Assembly (NCBI GenBank): GCA_028291515.1
Contig: JAQGHU010000024.1
Span: 1 to 64,000, forward strand
Direction: 5' to 3'
DNA from: Schlesneria sp.
GTDB lineage: Bacteria; Planctomycetota; Planctomycetia; Planctomycetales; Planctomycetaceae
Length of the DNA stretch: 64,000 bases
Shown piece by piece: positions 45,977-55,036 of this stretch. The translations under genes and the position numbers were made by a program. Below the pieces are notes generated by a model. The model made no database searches. It saw only the letters and a list, made by a program, of their open reading frames with translations, and was not told the origin of the DNA. Every line of letters begins with the position of its first letter. The first letter of the stretch is position 1.

Positions 45977-46384
45977 CTAAATGAGAGGTGGGCCGCGAGA
46001 AACCGGCCGACAGAGGAACCGCGCCGATGATTGCGGAGCGGGAGTGGCAACGAGCACTTCGGTGAGTTCGCAGTAGGCCACCGTCGGAGATTCAACGATC
46101 GACGCGAATGGCTGCGACAACACATGGCACAGCGGGCAATGCTCATCATGATCCGGCGCGTGAGGCGTCTGAGCAGGAGCCTGTTCTTTCGAATCACCTG
46201 TCGCAGTCGAACTGCGGTCGTACGAATGATGGCCGCAGGAACAACGCTTCACCAAGGGCGAATCGCCGCATTCGCGAACGCCGGTTGCGGCAGGCAACAC
46301 GTGCTCGTCGAGCTGATGCCATGGCGCAACGATCAACGTCACCCAGACATGGGCGGCGACCGCCAGCAAAGCCACAGTTTTCAT
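45977..46384 (-). CDS. Exported His/Cys-containing protein, possibly metal-related
   Basis: A 135-residue protein starting at ATG 46384 with a hydrophobic leader (about residues 3-18). The mature part has CSCGHH, a disordered stretch, then HDEHCPLCHVLSQP and a C-terminal RFLCRPVSRGPP. The HCPLCHVL block recalls DUF2946-type proteins found beside metal uptake genes. Palindromes resembling Fur-family boxes lie 82-122 bp upstream, and a Fur-family gene is 314 bp away. A role in metal homeostasis is inferred. Confidence 0.55.
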   Translation of the reverse strand: MKTVALLAVAAHVWVTLIVAPWHQLDEHVLPAATGVRECGDSPLVKRCSCGHHSYDRSSTATGDSKEQAPAQTPHAPDHDEHCPLCHVLSQPFASIVESPTVAYCELTEVLVATPAPQSSARFLCRPVSRGPPLI

Positions 46385-46465
46385 CAGCCGACCGGACACG
46401 ATTCTGAAATCCAAGGAGACAATCTGCGCAGACGGAAACCCGCCGGGCGATCATCGTACGTTTAG

Positions 46466-46506
46466 TGCAATAGAATTGCAAAAGCAATATTGTGCAAACG
46501 CACAAT
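46466..46506 (-). promoter_or_regulatory. Cluster of palindromes resembling Fur-family operators
   Basis: Three overlapping inverted repeats: TGCAAT-AGA-ATTGCA (46466-46480), TTGC-AAAA-GCAA (46476-46487) and ATTGTGC-AAAC-GCACAAT (46489-46506). They lie upstream of the exported His/Cys protein (starts 46384, minus) and between it and the Fur-family gene. AT-rich spacing and symmetry fit dimer binding sites, but the local regulator's box is unknown. Confidence 0.5.
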
Positions 46507-46589
46507 TACTGTTCGGATTTTCAGAATTCGCTTTTTTGGGGTGGGCTAATGGCCGGGTGCGATTCTGCTCACTGGAATCATAAGAAGTG

Positions 46590-46625
46590 GGGTGCCACGG
46601 ACTTGGAGTCCTCGACATGGCCGTG
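46590..46625. repeat. Third copy of the GGTGCCACGG repeat
   Basis: GGGTGCCACGGACTTGGAGT then CCTCGACATGGCCGTG, like the pair at 30568-30730 but single and with ACTTGG in place of TTTTGG. Lies just beyond the Fur-family gene's stop. Confidence 0.7.
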
Positions 46626-46697
46626 TCTTCGTGTTTGGGAGGGCTCGGCAGGAGCCTCGCCCTCTCAGGCAGACATCAGCCGCTGTGACACGATCGT

Positions 46698-47135
46698 CTA
46701 GCTGCAGGTCAGGCAATGACCTCGCACCAGAATCTCTGTGACACTTCCCACTTGCGAGAGTTGTTTCAACGTCGACTTCGGCAGATCCAGCTCATGCAGG
46801 CAGGTAACTTGGCCGCATCGGACGCAGACGAAATGCGGATGCTGACCGCCGTGCTCGTGGTCGGCATCACGAAGCTCGAACCGCCAGACGTGGTCGCCCA
46901 GTTCAGTACGCGAGACTAATCCCGCCTCGGCCAGATCATTCAGATTGCGAAAGACAGTCGCTTTATCGAACCCCAGCGGCACCAGATCAACGGAGATTTC
47001 GGCGTGCGTTGCCGGTGCCTTTGACTTCTGCAGCCATTGCAATACCGCCGTGCGAGCGGCCGTGCTGCGCAGCCCCGCCTTCGCCAGCGTTTCGCGTGTC
47101 TGGGCGATCGATTCAATGTCTTGCTTGCGTGCCAT
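46698..47135 (-). CDS. Fur-family metalloregulator
   Basis: A 145-residue repressor of the Fur/Zur/PerR family, starting at the ATG at 47135 (a start four codons earlier is possible). The winged-helix part is AKAGLRSTAARTAVLQWLQK and DKATVFRNLNDLAEAGLV. The metal-binding part has HEHGGQHPHFVCVRCGQVTC and CLTCS at the end, giving two CxxC zinc sites. RNLNDL in place of the usual R.L..L and a short HEHGGQHPHF hinge fit Zur-like proteins, but the metal cannot be fixed from sequence. Likely targets are the palindromes at 46466. Confidence 0.88.
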   Translation of the reverse strand: MARKQDIESIAQTRETLAKAGLRSTAARTAVLQWLQKSKAPATHAEISVDLVPLGFDKATVFRNLNDLAEAGLVSRTELGDHVWRFELRDADHEHGGQHPHFVCVRCGQVTCLHELDLPKSTLKQLSQVGSVTEILVRGHCLTCS

Positions 47136-47235
47136 CACATCCACCAAAGGTTTGTCGTCGCTGAAACCTCATGTATGGTACACGTCTTCGTGCGACTGAC
47201 AAACCGACGGTAGCGCTATACACCGCCATCACCGC

Positions 47236-48339
47236 TCACGTGCCAACCGTGGCGAGGCTGTTCGCGGTCGGCTGAAGTGCTCCGTTCATCTCTCGCCCTT
47301 GCAGGACGAGTTGATGAATAAACTCCAGTTTCTCGACCACGGGTGACACGAAGATTTCAGGAACAATATCGAGCAGCCCGAAACTTCGGCTGACTTCGTT
47401 GAAGATGATTCCCAGACGCTGATACTCAGTCACCATGGAGACCAAATCGGACTCTATCGGGTTCATCGGGTTGTCGAGGCCGTTGTGCGACACGGTGTCG
47501 AGCGTGCTGATCATGTCCAGATAGCTGGCCCAGGTTTCCGCAAAATCTTCCCACGGATGCATTGTCGCATAGGCGCTGATGTACGATTCGCGCCATTCGG
47601 GAGTGGGCCCGTTCTTGTAATAGGCATCCAGGGCGTCCGCGTACGCCGGTTGATTGTGATCGCCGAATACGGAAATGAATTCCGCTTCGCAACGACCCTT
47701 CACCAGCAAATCCCAATAGAAATGGCCGATTTCGTGTCGGAAGTGGCCGATCAGGGTGCGTTGAGCTTCGCCAAGATCGACACGCAGCTTTTCGCGTTCC
47801 ACGTCATCAGCTTCACGGATATTAATGGTGATTTGGCCGTTATCGTGTCCCGTATAAACGTTTTCGGACTTACCAAACGATCGCCAAAAATCGTTTGGCC
47901 GAATCACGTCGGCTTTAAAATCGAATCGCAACGGGGGATCGATCCCGTCGCTCGCTTTGCCATAAGGCAGGCCAAGCTGATCCAGATCGTAAAATAGCCG
48001 TCGCTTGGCCGATTCAAGCCGAGCCCACTTTTTCAGGTTCCCCTCCACCGTCAGATCCGGAATCGTTTCACTGAATCGACAGCAGTCGCAGAGATTCTGT
48101 TCGATGGCAGTCGAGGCAGAGACGCAGCGATTGCAGATGTTGTGCTCGACGTAGTTAAAACACTTCTGCAGTTCCGCGTTGCACTCAGAATTTCCACATT
48201 GGAGTCCGCCTGTCGCCGTCGGTAGAAGAGCGACCAACTCCCGGCAGCACGGACAGAATCCAAGGTCATTGCCACAGGCAATGCACTGGCTATTGTCGAA
48301 AAAAGTCTGGTTTCCACACGTGCAATGAAAGCTTCGCAT
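47236..48339 (-). CDS. Zinc-ribbon and zinc-binding metallopeptidase (DUF2248-type)
   Basis: A 367-residue protein starting at the ATG at 48339, with a TTG directly upstream. The first 100 residues carry many CxxC pairs (CTCG, CIAC, CPCC, CNRC, CDCC), forming zinc ribbons. The rest matches the putative zinc-binding metallopeptidase family, with the active site HEIGHFYWDLL (HExxH) and a helical region DFAETWASYLDM likely holding a third ligand. Family members are found in many soil bacteria and have no known substrate. No signal peptide. Downstream of the Fur-family gene but with its own spacer. Confidence 0.8.
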   Translation of the reverse strand: MRSFHCTCGNQTFFDNSQCIACGNDLGFCPCCRELVALLPTATGGLQCGNSECNAELQKCFNYVEHNICNRCVSASTAIEQNLCDCCRFSETIPDLTVEGNLKKWARLESAKRRLFYDLDQLGLPYGKASDGIDPPLRFDFKADVIRPNDFWRSFGKSENVYTGHDNGQITINIREADDVEREKLRVDLGEAQRTLIGHFRHEIGHFYWDLLVKGRCEAEFISVFGDHNQPAYADALDAYYKNGPTPEWRESYISAYATMHPWEDFAETWASYLDMISTLDTVSHNGLDNPMNPIESDLVSMVTEYQRLGIIFNEVSRSFGLLDIVPEIFVSPVVEKLEFIHQLVLQGREMNGALQPTANSLATVGT

Positions 48340-48633
48340 CAAACAATTCCCTGGTAGGCCCCGGCAGGTCAGAACTGCAATAGACCAAAATAGGCCTCAT
48401 GACCGCCAACCACTTTGCGAAATATCGCGATACGCAATTTCCATTCCTGTACGCGACGACCGCAGTCCGGGACTGCGCGTAAATCGTGTGGTAAATGACT
48501 CAGAATCGGCGAGGAACAAGCTGTCAAAGCATCTATATCTCCTTAACGACAGCCGCAGGCTCGACATTGACCATCCCTTCGGATTGAATGTCCGCCGCCC
48601 GCGATTCTCGGCGATATTTAAGGACTGACGTTT

Positions 48634-50115
48634 GTGAACGGATCCACTGCAAAGATGGTGGCGTTGCTGATGCTGCTGTCGATAGGCATCTGTGTCTCTG
48701 TTTCACCAGTTTTCGCTCAGGAACAGCACACTGTCGCCGACGACCCGGGTGTTGAAGAGCACGGCGAACATCACGAAGGGGCGGCTGCTCATGGCCCCAA
48801 GCTTGGCGAGCAGATCAGTCCGGCTGCGGTGGCTCCTTTTTGCTTGCTACTGCTGTGCATTGCGTTGTTTCCGCTGCTCAATCCGCACTGGTGGGAGCAC
48901 AACCAGAACAAAGGGATCATCGCAGCTGTGCTGGGTATCCCCATCATCCTCTACCTACTGACGTTCGGTGAGCACGGCTGGCACTCACTCGAGCATGCTG
49001 GAAAAGAGTACGTCTCGTTCGTCGTGCTGCTGGGATCTCTGTTCGTGGTCAGCGGTGGCGTGTACGTCCGCGGATCGCTGAAGGGGTCGCCGCTGCTCAA
49101 CACGACGTTCATGGCACTCGGGGCTGCTATCGCCAGCTTTGTCGGCACGACCGGAGCTTCGATGTTGCTGATCCGTCCATTGCTGCGAGCCAACGATAAA
49201 CGTCAGAAAGTCGTTCACATTGTCGTGTTCTTCATCTTTATCGTCTCGAACTGTGGTGGCCTGCTGACCCCTCTGGGCGATCCGCCGCTATTCCTGGGAT
49301 TCCTGAAGGGAGTTCCCTTTGAATGGACCTTCCGCTTGTGGCCACAGTGGGCGACGGTGAACGGCATGTTGCTGATCGTCTTCTTCATCTGGGACACGCT
49401 GGCCATTCATCGAGAAGCCAAGACTGCTGCGGAAGAAGCCGCGCTGGAAACGTCATCGTCACCAGAGGCCTTTGGTATCGCCGGCCTGCACAACTTCGCC
49501 GGCCTGGCCGCGATCGTGGCGATCATTTATTGCTCGGGCAGCGGAAAAGAACCGTGGCCGTTCGGAATTCAAGAAGGGCTGATGGTCGCGACGGCTGCCG
49601 CCTGCTATCTGCTGACCAAGCAGGATATTCGCCAGAAGAACCGTTTTGGGTTTGGGCCGATTATCGAAGTGGCCGTCCTCTTCGCAGGGATCTTCATCAC
49701 GATGATCCCTGCTCTGGCGATCTTGAACGTGCAAGGGAAGAGCCTGGGAATCGAATCGCCAGCTCAGTTCTTCTGGGCTTCAGGGATCCTCTCCGGCTTC
49801 CTCGACAATGCCCCGACCTATCTGACGTTTGCAGTGACCGCTTGCGGTATTCACGGAGTGAACGCAGAAGACGGCCGGTATCTGGCAGAGTTTCTGAAGT
49901 TGGGTCCGAAGGCCGTTGAGATTGTCGCAGCGATCTCGTGCGGATCGGTTTTCATGGGAGCCAACACCTATATTGGGAACGGCCCCAACTTCATGGTGAA
50001 GGCGATCGCCGAAGAGAATAACATTCAGATGCCCGGGTTCTTCGGCTACATGATCTATTCCGGCTGCATCCTGATCCCCACGTTTGTCGTCGTCACGTTG
50101 ATCTTCTTCCGCTAA
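48634..50115 (+). CDS. nhaD: Na+/H+ antiporter NhaD
   Basis: A 493-residue polytopic antiporter that exports sodium (or lithium) against protons, giving salt and alkali tolerance. A GTG at 48634 opens a signal peptide ending at VFAQE; after a His/Glu-rich stretch (EEHGEHHEGAAAH) about 12 membrane segments follow. The NhaD-typical blocks NCGGLLTPLGDPPLFLGFLK, SGFLDNAPTYLTF and NTYIGNGPNFMVK are present. A small single-span protein begins 14 bp after its stop. Confidence 0.9.
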   Translation: MNGSTAKMVALLMLLSIGICVSVSPVFAQEQHTVADDPGVEEHGEHHEGAAAHGPKLGEQISPAAVAPFCLLLLCIALFPLLNPHWWEHNQNKGIIAAVLGIPIILYLLTFGEHGWHSLEHAGKEYVSFVVLLGSLFVVSGGVYVRGSLKGSPLLNTTFMALGAAIASFVGTTGASMLLIRPLLRANDKRQKVVHIVVFFIFIVSNCGGLLTPLGDPPLFLGFLKGVPFEWTFRLWPQWATVNGMLLIVFFIWDTLAIHREAKTAAEEAALETSSSPEAFGIAGLHNFAGLAAIVAIIYCSGSGKEPWPFGIQEGLMVATAAACYLLTKQDIRQKNRFGFGPIIEVAVLFAGIFITMIPALAILNVQGKSLGIESPAQFFWASGILSGFLDNAPTYLTFAVTACGIHGVNAEDGRYLAEFLKLGPKAVEIVAAISCGSVFMGANTYIGNGPNFMVKAIAEENNIQMPGFFGYMIYSGCILIPTFVVVTLIFFR

Positions 50116-50129
50116 CGATTGAGACGGAA

Positions 50130-50552
50130 ATGGCTAAGCCCTCGAAACGCTCCAAGACTGCTGCCAGGAAGGCGGCCCCGGCTGCGAAGCCCGCTCCGAA
50201 TATCGCGCTGCGGAACGGGCTCATCCGCGGCACCATCGCCGCTCTCCTGGTGCTCCTGGTGGGCCTTGCATTGCTCGATTACAGGTCAAAGCAAGAAGCC
50301 TCAACGACCGCGGCCGGTTGGCGAGAGGCTCTGCGAACCAAGGACGAGATGCAGGAGCTCAACAAGTCCGCATTCAAGAAGCTGCCCGTGAGCGGACTGC
50401 CGACCATCACGTCGTTCCAATCGGCGACGCGGTCAGCGACTGAAAACTCCTCTGACACTTACGCCTGGAAAGGGATTTTCCGCACGTACAGCGTCAAAGT
50501 GGCCTTCGGCTTGGGCAACGATCCGCCCGTCGAGTCCATTGATGGCCCCTAA
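50130..50552 (+). CDS. Single-span membrane protein in the nhaD operon
   Basis: A 140-residue protein with a Lys/Ala-rich cytoplasmic start, one membrane helix (about residues 33-50, GTIAALLVLLVGLALLDY) and a soluble exported part ending SIDGP. It has no motif I recognise. It is 14 bp downstream of nhaD and so is very likely co-transcribed; it could be an accessory of the antiporter or simply a neighbour. Confidence 0.6.
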   Translation: MAKPSKRSKTAARKAAPAAKPAPNIALRNGLIRGTIAALLVLLVGLALLDYRSKQEASTTAAGWREALRTKDEMQELNKSAFKKLPVSGLPTITSFQSATRSATENSSDTYAWKGIFRTYSVKVAFGLGNDPPVESIDGP

Positions 50553-50683
50553 CAAGTGGCCTTCTCGGAGAGTGCCGTCTGCTTGGAGAGTTAGAGCGCA
50601 TCCCACCTAACTGTGGCGTCCCGCGAGCGAAAACCCACTGTGTCTAACCCATGTTTCAACGCGACACGGAAGTGCGACCCGCA

Positions 50684-51271
50684 CTAGCGACGATAAACCG
50701 TTGGGTTGACGTATTCCACGGCATTCTGCACGCCCCCACCTTGCTGGTTCTCTGGGAATCCCACTGGTGTGAAGTTTGGAGGCAAGTGCAAGGAACCTGA
50801 TGTCGGGGGAACGTATTGCTGCTGTGGCGGCATCACGATCTGTGATCCTGGCGCGACGGTCCAGCCGGGATAGCCCGGCATCGGTCGGTTCGCAGTGACA
50901 GGGGTGCCGTGCATCGGAGTCGTCTGCGCGGCCTTCATCATCGTCGCTTGATCGTGATACTTGTGCCAGAACTGTTGCGAGTACGGCATCATTGGCCGTT
51001 CACCCCAGCCGGCAGCGGTTTGCGACTGCGACAGGACATCTTTGTAGTTGTAGGGGCGATACATGTGATGTCCGCCGTAGGCAGGGATTTCCTGGAAGTA
51101 GCCATGGACCCAGGCTTGCTGGCCGTCGAACGGGTACCGTTGTTCTGAAGACCCTTCCGATCCCGTGTAGCTGAACGCGTTGGCAGGAGGCTGAGCGGCG
51201 GGCATTTCTGACGGACCTGGAGATCCCACTTGCATCGCAACGCCCAGGGCCAGATTCAAAAAACCACTCAT
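50684..51271 (-). CDS. Pro/Gln/Tyr-rich exported protein
   Basis: A 195-residue protein starting at the ATG at 51271, with AAGGAG upstream and a weak hydrophobic leader (LNLALGVAMQV). The mature part is low-complexity, rich in Pro, Gln, Tyr and Met (GGHHMYRPYNYKD, MMPYSQQFWHKYH, MPPQQQYVPPTSG), and has no ordered-domain motif. Similar composition occurs in the protein at 51636 and in the C-terminus of the secretin, so it may be part of the same envelope system. Confidence 0.55.
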   Translation of the reverse strand: MSGFLNLALGVAMQVGSPGPSEMPAAQPPANAFSYTGSEGSSEQRYPFDGQQAWVHGYFQEIPAYGGHHMYRPYNYKDVLSQSQTAAGWGERPMMPYSQQFWHKYHDQATMMKAAQTTPMHGTPVTANRPMPGYPGWTVAPGSQIVMPPQQQYVPPTSGSLHLPPNFTPVGFPENQQGGGVQNAVEYVNPTVYRR

Positions 51272-51635
51272 GCCAGTACTCCTTACCACAAGAACGCCGT
51301 GGCGTCTTGAGCCGCCATGCTTCACGATTGACGAGTCGACTTGATCGCGCAGTTGTGATGCGCAAACGGTGCAACGCAGGTGAACCATCGGCGGTCGTAG
51401 CACGATTCTTCGTGAGTTCTTTCCGGTCCGACACGGTTTACCGGACTGTTATTTTCGGATCTGCAGCACTCTTCCTGAAATCTGGCGTGGTCGCCGTCTG
51501 ATTCATGTTCCTGCGCGGCTTTTTCTGCCGCAGATCGTCACGCAAGGGATAAGTTTGATTGTCCAAACCGAACGCCACTTGGTCCCTGCCAGTGGTTCTG
51601 TCCCTCATAACTACTGCGAAGGAGCGTCGACGCTC
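51272..51635. other. Divergent promoter region
   Basis: The gene at 50684 (minus) and the gene at 51636 (plus) diverge across this 364-bp stretch. No other coding or structural feature was seen. AAGGAG sites at each end define the starts. Confidence 0.5.
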
Positions 51636-52214
51636 ATGAGTCTCACTAAATCGATTCACTCCCTGGCCGCGGTGTCGGCAATTCTTGCCACAGCAACGGC
51701 TGCCTGGGCCGGTTGCAATTGCAATGTGCCTCCTTCACCGGCCGCCTATTCCGGTTCGTCGGCAATGAACGCCAGCTATGGCGGATACAGTGCCTACACT
51801 GGATATGGTGGGTATGGTGGCATGCAAGGTGCCAACTATGGAGCACCTCCGTACGGCGGCGCAACATATGTGCCTGGCATGACACCCGGTCAAGCGGGGC
51901 CCGGAGTCGGCTATGGGGGAGCGGGAGCCTCCTATGATCCTTCGATGATGCCTTATGGCGGAATGGTGGCGACCAACGGGCCTCATTGGGCACCGGGTGG
52001 ATACGAACCGCGAATCGGATCACCGGCTTACTTCTATGATCCGACCGGGGGCCAGTATGTCGTGACCGGCAACCCTTACTCCGATCACTTCGGTCCGGGC
52101 TTCCAGCGATCCCAGGTTCACGGCCACTATCGCTTCCCGTATTACAACTATCGGGCGCCGTGGTACTACCCAGGTCGGGCTGTCTACAACCGAAACACGA
52201 ATTTCGCCTGGTAA
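51636..52214 (+). CDS. Tyr/Gly-rich exported protein
   Basis: A 192-residue protein with a signal peptide ending at AWAGCNCN (about residue 25). The mature part is Gly/Tyr/Pro-rich (SAYTGYGGYGGMQGANYG, GATYVPGMTPGQAG) and ends HYRFPYYNYRAPWYYPGR then NFAW. The ATG at 51636 follows GAAGGAG. It resembles structural or adhesive surface proteins; no domain is assigned. An intrinsic terminator follows at 52250. Confidence 0.6.
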   Translation: MSLTKSIHSLAAVSAILATATAAWAGCNCNVPPSPAAYSGSSAMNASYGGYSAYTGYGGYGGMQGANYGAPPYGGATYVPGMTPGQAGPGVGYGGAGASYDPSMMPYGGMVATNGPHWAPGGYEPRIGSPAYFYDPTGGQYVVTGNPYSDHFGPGFQRSQVHGHYRFPYYNYRAPWYYPGRAVYNRNTNFAW

Positions 52215-52249
52215 TGGCCACGTTGTCGACACCTACGAAATAGATCGAA

Positions 52250-52276
52250 CGCCCCGCAAAGCACGGGGCGTTTTTT
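52250..52276 (+). terminator. Intrinsic terminator after the Tyr/Gly-rich gene
   Basis: CGCCCCG (52250-52256) pairs with CGGGGCG (52264-52270) around CAAAGCA, followed by six T. Confidence 0.85.
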
Positions 52277-52652
52277 GTTCGTATCGCCCCCGTTCTCTTG
52301 AGTCAATTTCTCACGCATCAGCCACAATTTTCAATAGTTGGTCCGATTAGGGAAGCTAGAGAATGAATTCGGCATTGGTGTAAATTGAGCAAGATTTGAC
52401 CGTTCAGGCTGTGCTGGTAAATCCGATCAATGCCGTCACTTCCGTTGAATGCGGTTATGACAGGCATCCGATACTGATTGAGACTGCAGACACCGTTTCT
52501 GCGTATCTCCACGTCAAGTGGAAGATGATTCGGCTCTCGAAGGATCGAGGTCGAATGGGATTGCTGGCGGGATCACTTCGTTGAAGTGGGCTCTTCCAAC
52601 ATCGGTGCAGAGATTGCGGTCACCAACTTGGGCTGAAGTGGAGAATACCTGG
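52277..52652. other. Spacer before the secretin gene
   Basis: No gene is supported. It lies between the terminator and the secretin start and should hold the secretin promoter. Open frames in it are short or run into the secretin frame without a better start. Confidence 0.45.
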
Positions 52653-54821
52653 ATGACGGATCATCTTCGATTCACACGTGATAAACGTGCGATGTCATGC
52701 GGTCGGCGGCTGATTGCGTCCGTCTTGGTGACGTTCACGGGAATCTGTCCTCAGATCGCTGCTGCGCAGCAGGGCCAACTGGTACCGCCGCCAGGAATGT
52801 CGCCGCTGCATTTCTCGCCGCCCGGGCAGGTCATCAACGTTCCTCATTTCCAGAATTTCCATGGACAACCGACGGGGTCGATTCAGCAGGTGCAGAACAC
52901 GCCGCAAGCGGCACGAGCCGTCCATCGGCTGATCGAGAAATTGCCCGACGCGCAGGACGACCTGGAAATCATCGAACGACGCAGTCAACTGGTCGTCACC
53001 CGAGCCAACGTGACCCGCATGGCCATTGGTGATCAATCGGTGATCGACGTCGTCCAATATAGCCCCAAGGAATTCTCAATCATCGGGATGGCTCGCGGAG
53101 CAACCACACTGACGTTGTGGTTCGAAGGCGAAGCGGATCCGCTGATTTACACGATTCAAACCATTCGCGATCCCAGTCTGAACAAGCAACGCGAACTCGA
53201 CTACGGCAAACTCGAACGCCGCATCGCCGAGATGTATCCGAACAGTAAGGTCTATCTGATCCCGTTCTCGTGGAAGATCGTGGTTCGCGGCCAAGCCCGC
53301 GACCAGGAAGAGGCTGCTCATATCCTGACCATCATCCGCGGCGAAGTGATCAATCAGAACGGTGGAATGCTGGGCGGACTGATCACCAGCAACGGGACCG
53401 GCGGATACGGCGGCGGTGGTGGTGGAGTGGGTGGCATTGGTGATGCCGGATTCGGTGGTGGCGGTTTTGGAAACAATTTCTGGTCCAGTTTCATCATCAA
53501 CGAACTTCGCGTTCCCGGTGAGTACCAGATCAACCTGCGAGTCCGCATTGCCGAACTGAATCGATCGCAGCTTGATCGAGCCGGTGTTGATATCAACGTG
53601 CTGTTCGCAGACGCTCGACAGGCAATCAGTACTTCGATGGGCGGTGCCGCGGGGACGCTGAGCGGTGTCTTTGAGAATGGTGAAATTGGGGTCTTCCTCG
53701 ACTACCTCAGTACCAACGGAACTGCAAAAGTTCTGACCGAACCCCAGTTGACGGTGCTCAGCGGGCGAAACGCTCGTTTGCTGTCCGGCGGTGAATACGC
53801 GGTGCCCACCATTGTGGGGGTGGCCGGTGCTCAAGGAACAACAACGTCGTTCCGCGGATTTGGTACATCGCTGATGGCCACGCCGACGGTTGTCGATCGT
53901 GACCTGATTCGAATGTCGATCATCGCAGAATACAGCAACTTGAATCCGGACAACAACTCGGCCGGGGTGCTGGGAACGGATTCGCGACGTATCCAGACAG
54001 AAGTCGAAATGCGTGAGGGTCAGACCCTGGCTCTGGCAGGTCTGCTGTCGCACGGGATGTCGACCGAAATCAGCCGCATCCCATTGCTGGGTGACCTGCC
54101 GATTGTCGGAGCTCTGTTGTTCTCCGCCAAGAAGATGACACAGGAAGAGAACGAACTGCTGGTCCTCGTCACACCGGAAATTGTCCGGCCGATGGACGCT
54201 CATGAAGTGCCGCCCGTGCCTGGCTTCGAAGTTACCAAGCCTTCGCATGAACAGTTCTGGAAGTACAACATGACCGAAGGTCCACCGGACACCGGTTATT
54301 ACCATTCGGCTCCTTATGGCAGTGGCACTCAAGGTACCAATGTCGGCTATCAGCACTTCAATCCAGGCCCTGCGGGGTCGATGTACTCGCCCGTTCCTAC
54401 GAGCCCAATGAACAATGCTCGCGGCACCAGCCCAGGCGTTGGTGCGCAAGCGACTCCAAATCTGCAGTCGTCACCGGGAATGGTCCCTTCGCCGGTGCCA
54501 GTCCCAGGAAATCCATCGATCCAGAACCGGCCCTATGCAGCGCCGCAAAATTATCCAGGGCAGCAGTCCTATCCTGGGCCTCAGCAGTACCCTCAAGGTC
54601 AGCCTTATTCGCAGCCACAGCAGTATCAGGGGCCTCAATCGTACCCTGGCCAACAGTCTTATCCCGGGCCGCAGTCATCGACGAACGGCATGAGAACCAA
54701 TTCGCAGCCGTATTCGAATCAAGTGATGACTCCGGGCAACAACTCGGGAGTTCGGCAGACTCGGTACGAGCAGCAACCACCGGCCTACCAAGTGGCCCCA
54801 AGAAATCAGGGAAGATACTAA
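52653..54821 (+). CDS. Type II/III secretion-type secretin (BON/pilus-assembly, CpaC-like)
   Basis: A 722-residue outer-membrane channel protein. The ATG at 52653 has GGAG nine bases upstream; a signal peptide follows after a charged start (VLVTFTGICPQIAAAQQ). The N-terminal part carries a CpaC-type pilus domain (LVVTRANVTRMAIGDQSVID). The gly-rich stretch GTGGYGGGGGGVGGIGDAG sits in the middle. The secretin core has VLTEPQLTVLSGRNARLLSG, TALQ-like turns and RIPLLGDLPIVGALL (the VPLLGDIP motif). The C-terminal 150 residues are Pro/Gln/Tyr/Ser repeats (QQSYPGPQQYPQGQ), which is unusual. Downstream is a lipoprotein that may be its pilotin or partner. Confidence 0.85.
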   Translation: MTDHLRFTRDKRAMSCGRRLIASVLVTFTGICPQIAAAQQGQLVPPPGMSPLHFSPPGQVINVPHFQNFHGQPTGSIQQVQNTPQAARAVHRLIEKLPDAQDDLEIIERRSQLVVTRANVTRMAIGDQSVIDVVQYSPKEFSIIGMARGATTLTLWFEGEADPLIYTIQTIRDPSLNKQRELDYGKLERRIAEMYPNSKVYLIPFSWKIVVRGQARDQEEAAHILTIIRGEVINQNGGMLGGLITSNGTGGYGGGGGGVGGIGDAGFGGGGFGNNFWSSFIINELRVPGEYQINLRVRIAELNRSQLDRAGVDINVLFADARQAISTSMGGAAGTLSGVFENGEIGVFLDYLSTNGTAKVLTEPQLTVLSGRNARLLSGGEYAVPTIVGVAGAQGTTTSFRGFGTSLMATPTVVDRDLIRMSIIAEYSNLNPDNNSAGVLGTDSRRIQTEVEMREGQTLALAGLLSHGMSTEISRIPLLGDLPIVGALLFSAKKMTQEENELLVLVTPEIVRPMDAHEVPPVPGFEVTKPSHEQFWKYNMTEGPPDTGYYHSAPYGSGTQGTNVGYQHFNPGPAGSMYSPVPTSPMNNARGTSPGVGAQATPNLQSSPGMVPSPVPVPGNPSIQNRPYAAPQNYPGQQSYPGPQQYPQGQPYSQPQQYQGPQSYPGQQSYPGPQSSTNGMRTNSQPYSNQVMTPGNNSGVRQTRYEQQPPAYQVAPRNQGRY

Positions 54822-55036
54822 GGGCCGCAGATTCGGCACCGTTCCGTAACTGGAACGACGCTGAAGGCGAGCGAGCTTCAGGACCAGCTTCAGTTTGGAC
54901 GAATTAGCAGGACGTGGGCCAGAAGTGGATCGGCACTTCCAGCTCAATGTCATGGAACGATACCGACGCGATCGACAGGCGGTCGAGAGCATCGGCAATT
55001 CTTGCCGCAACATGTTGTGGCAAGCAGGGGGTTGGG

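Noticed and set aside
53076-54449. 457-codon minus-strand frame opposite the secretin
   Set aside because: Shadow of the secretin gene; no signal peptide, motif or promoter logic.
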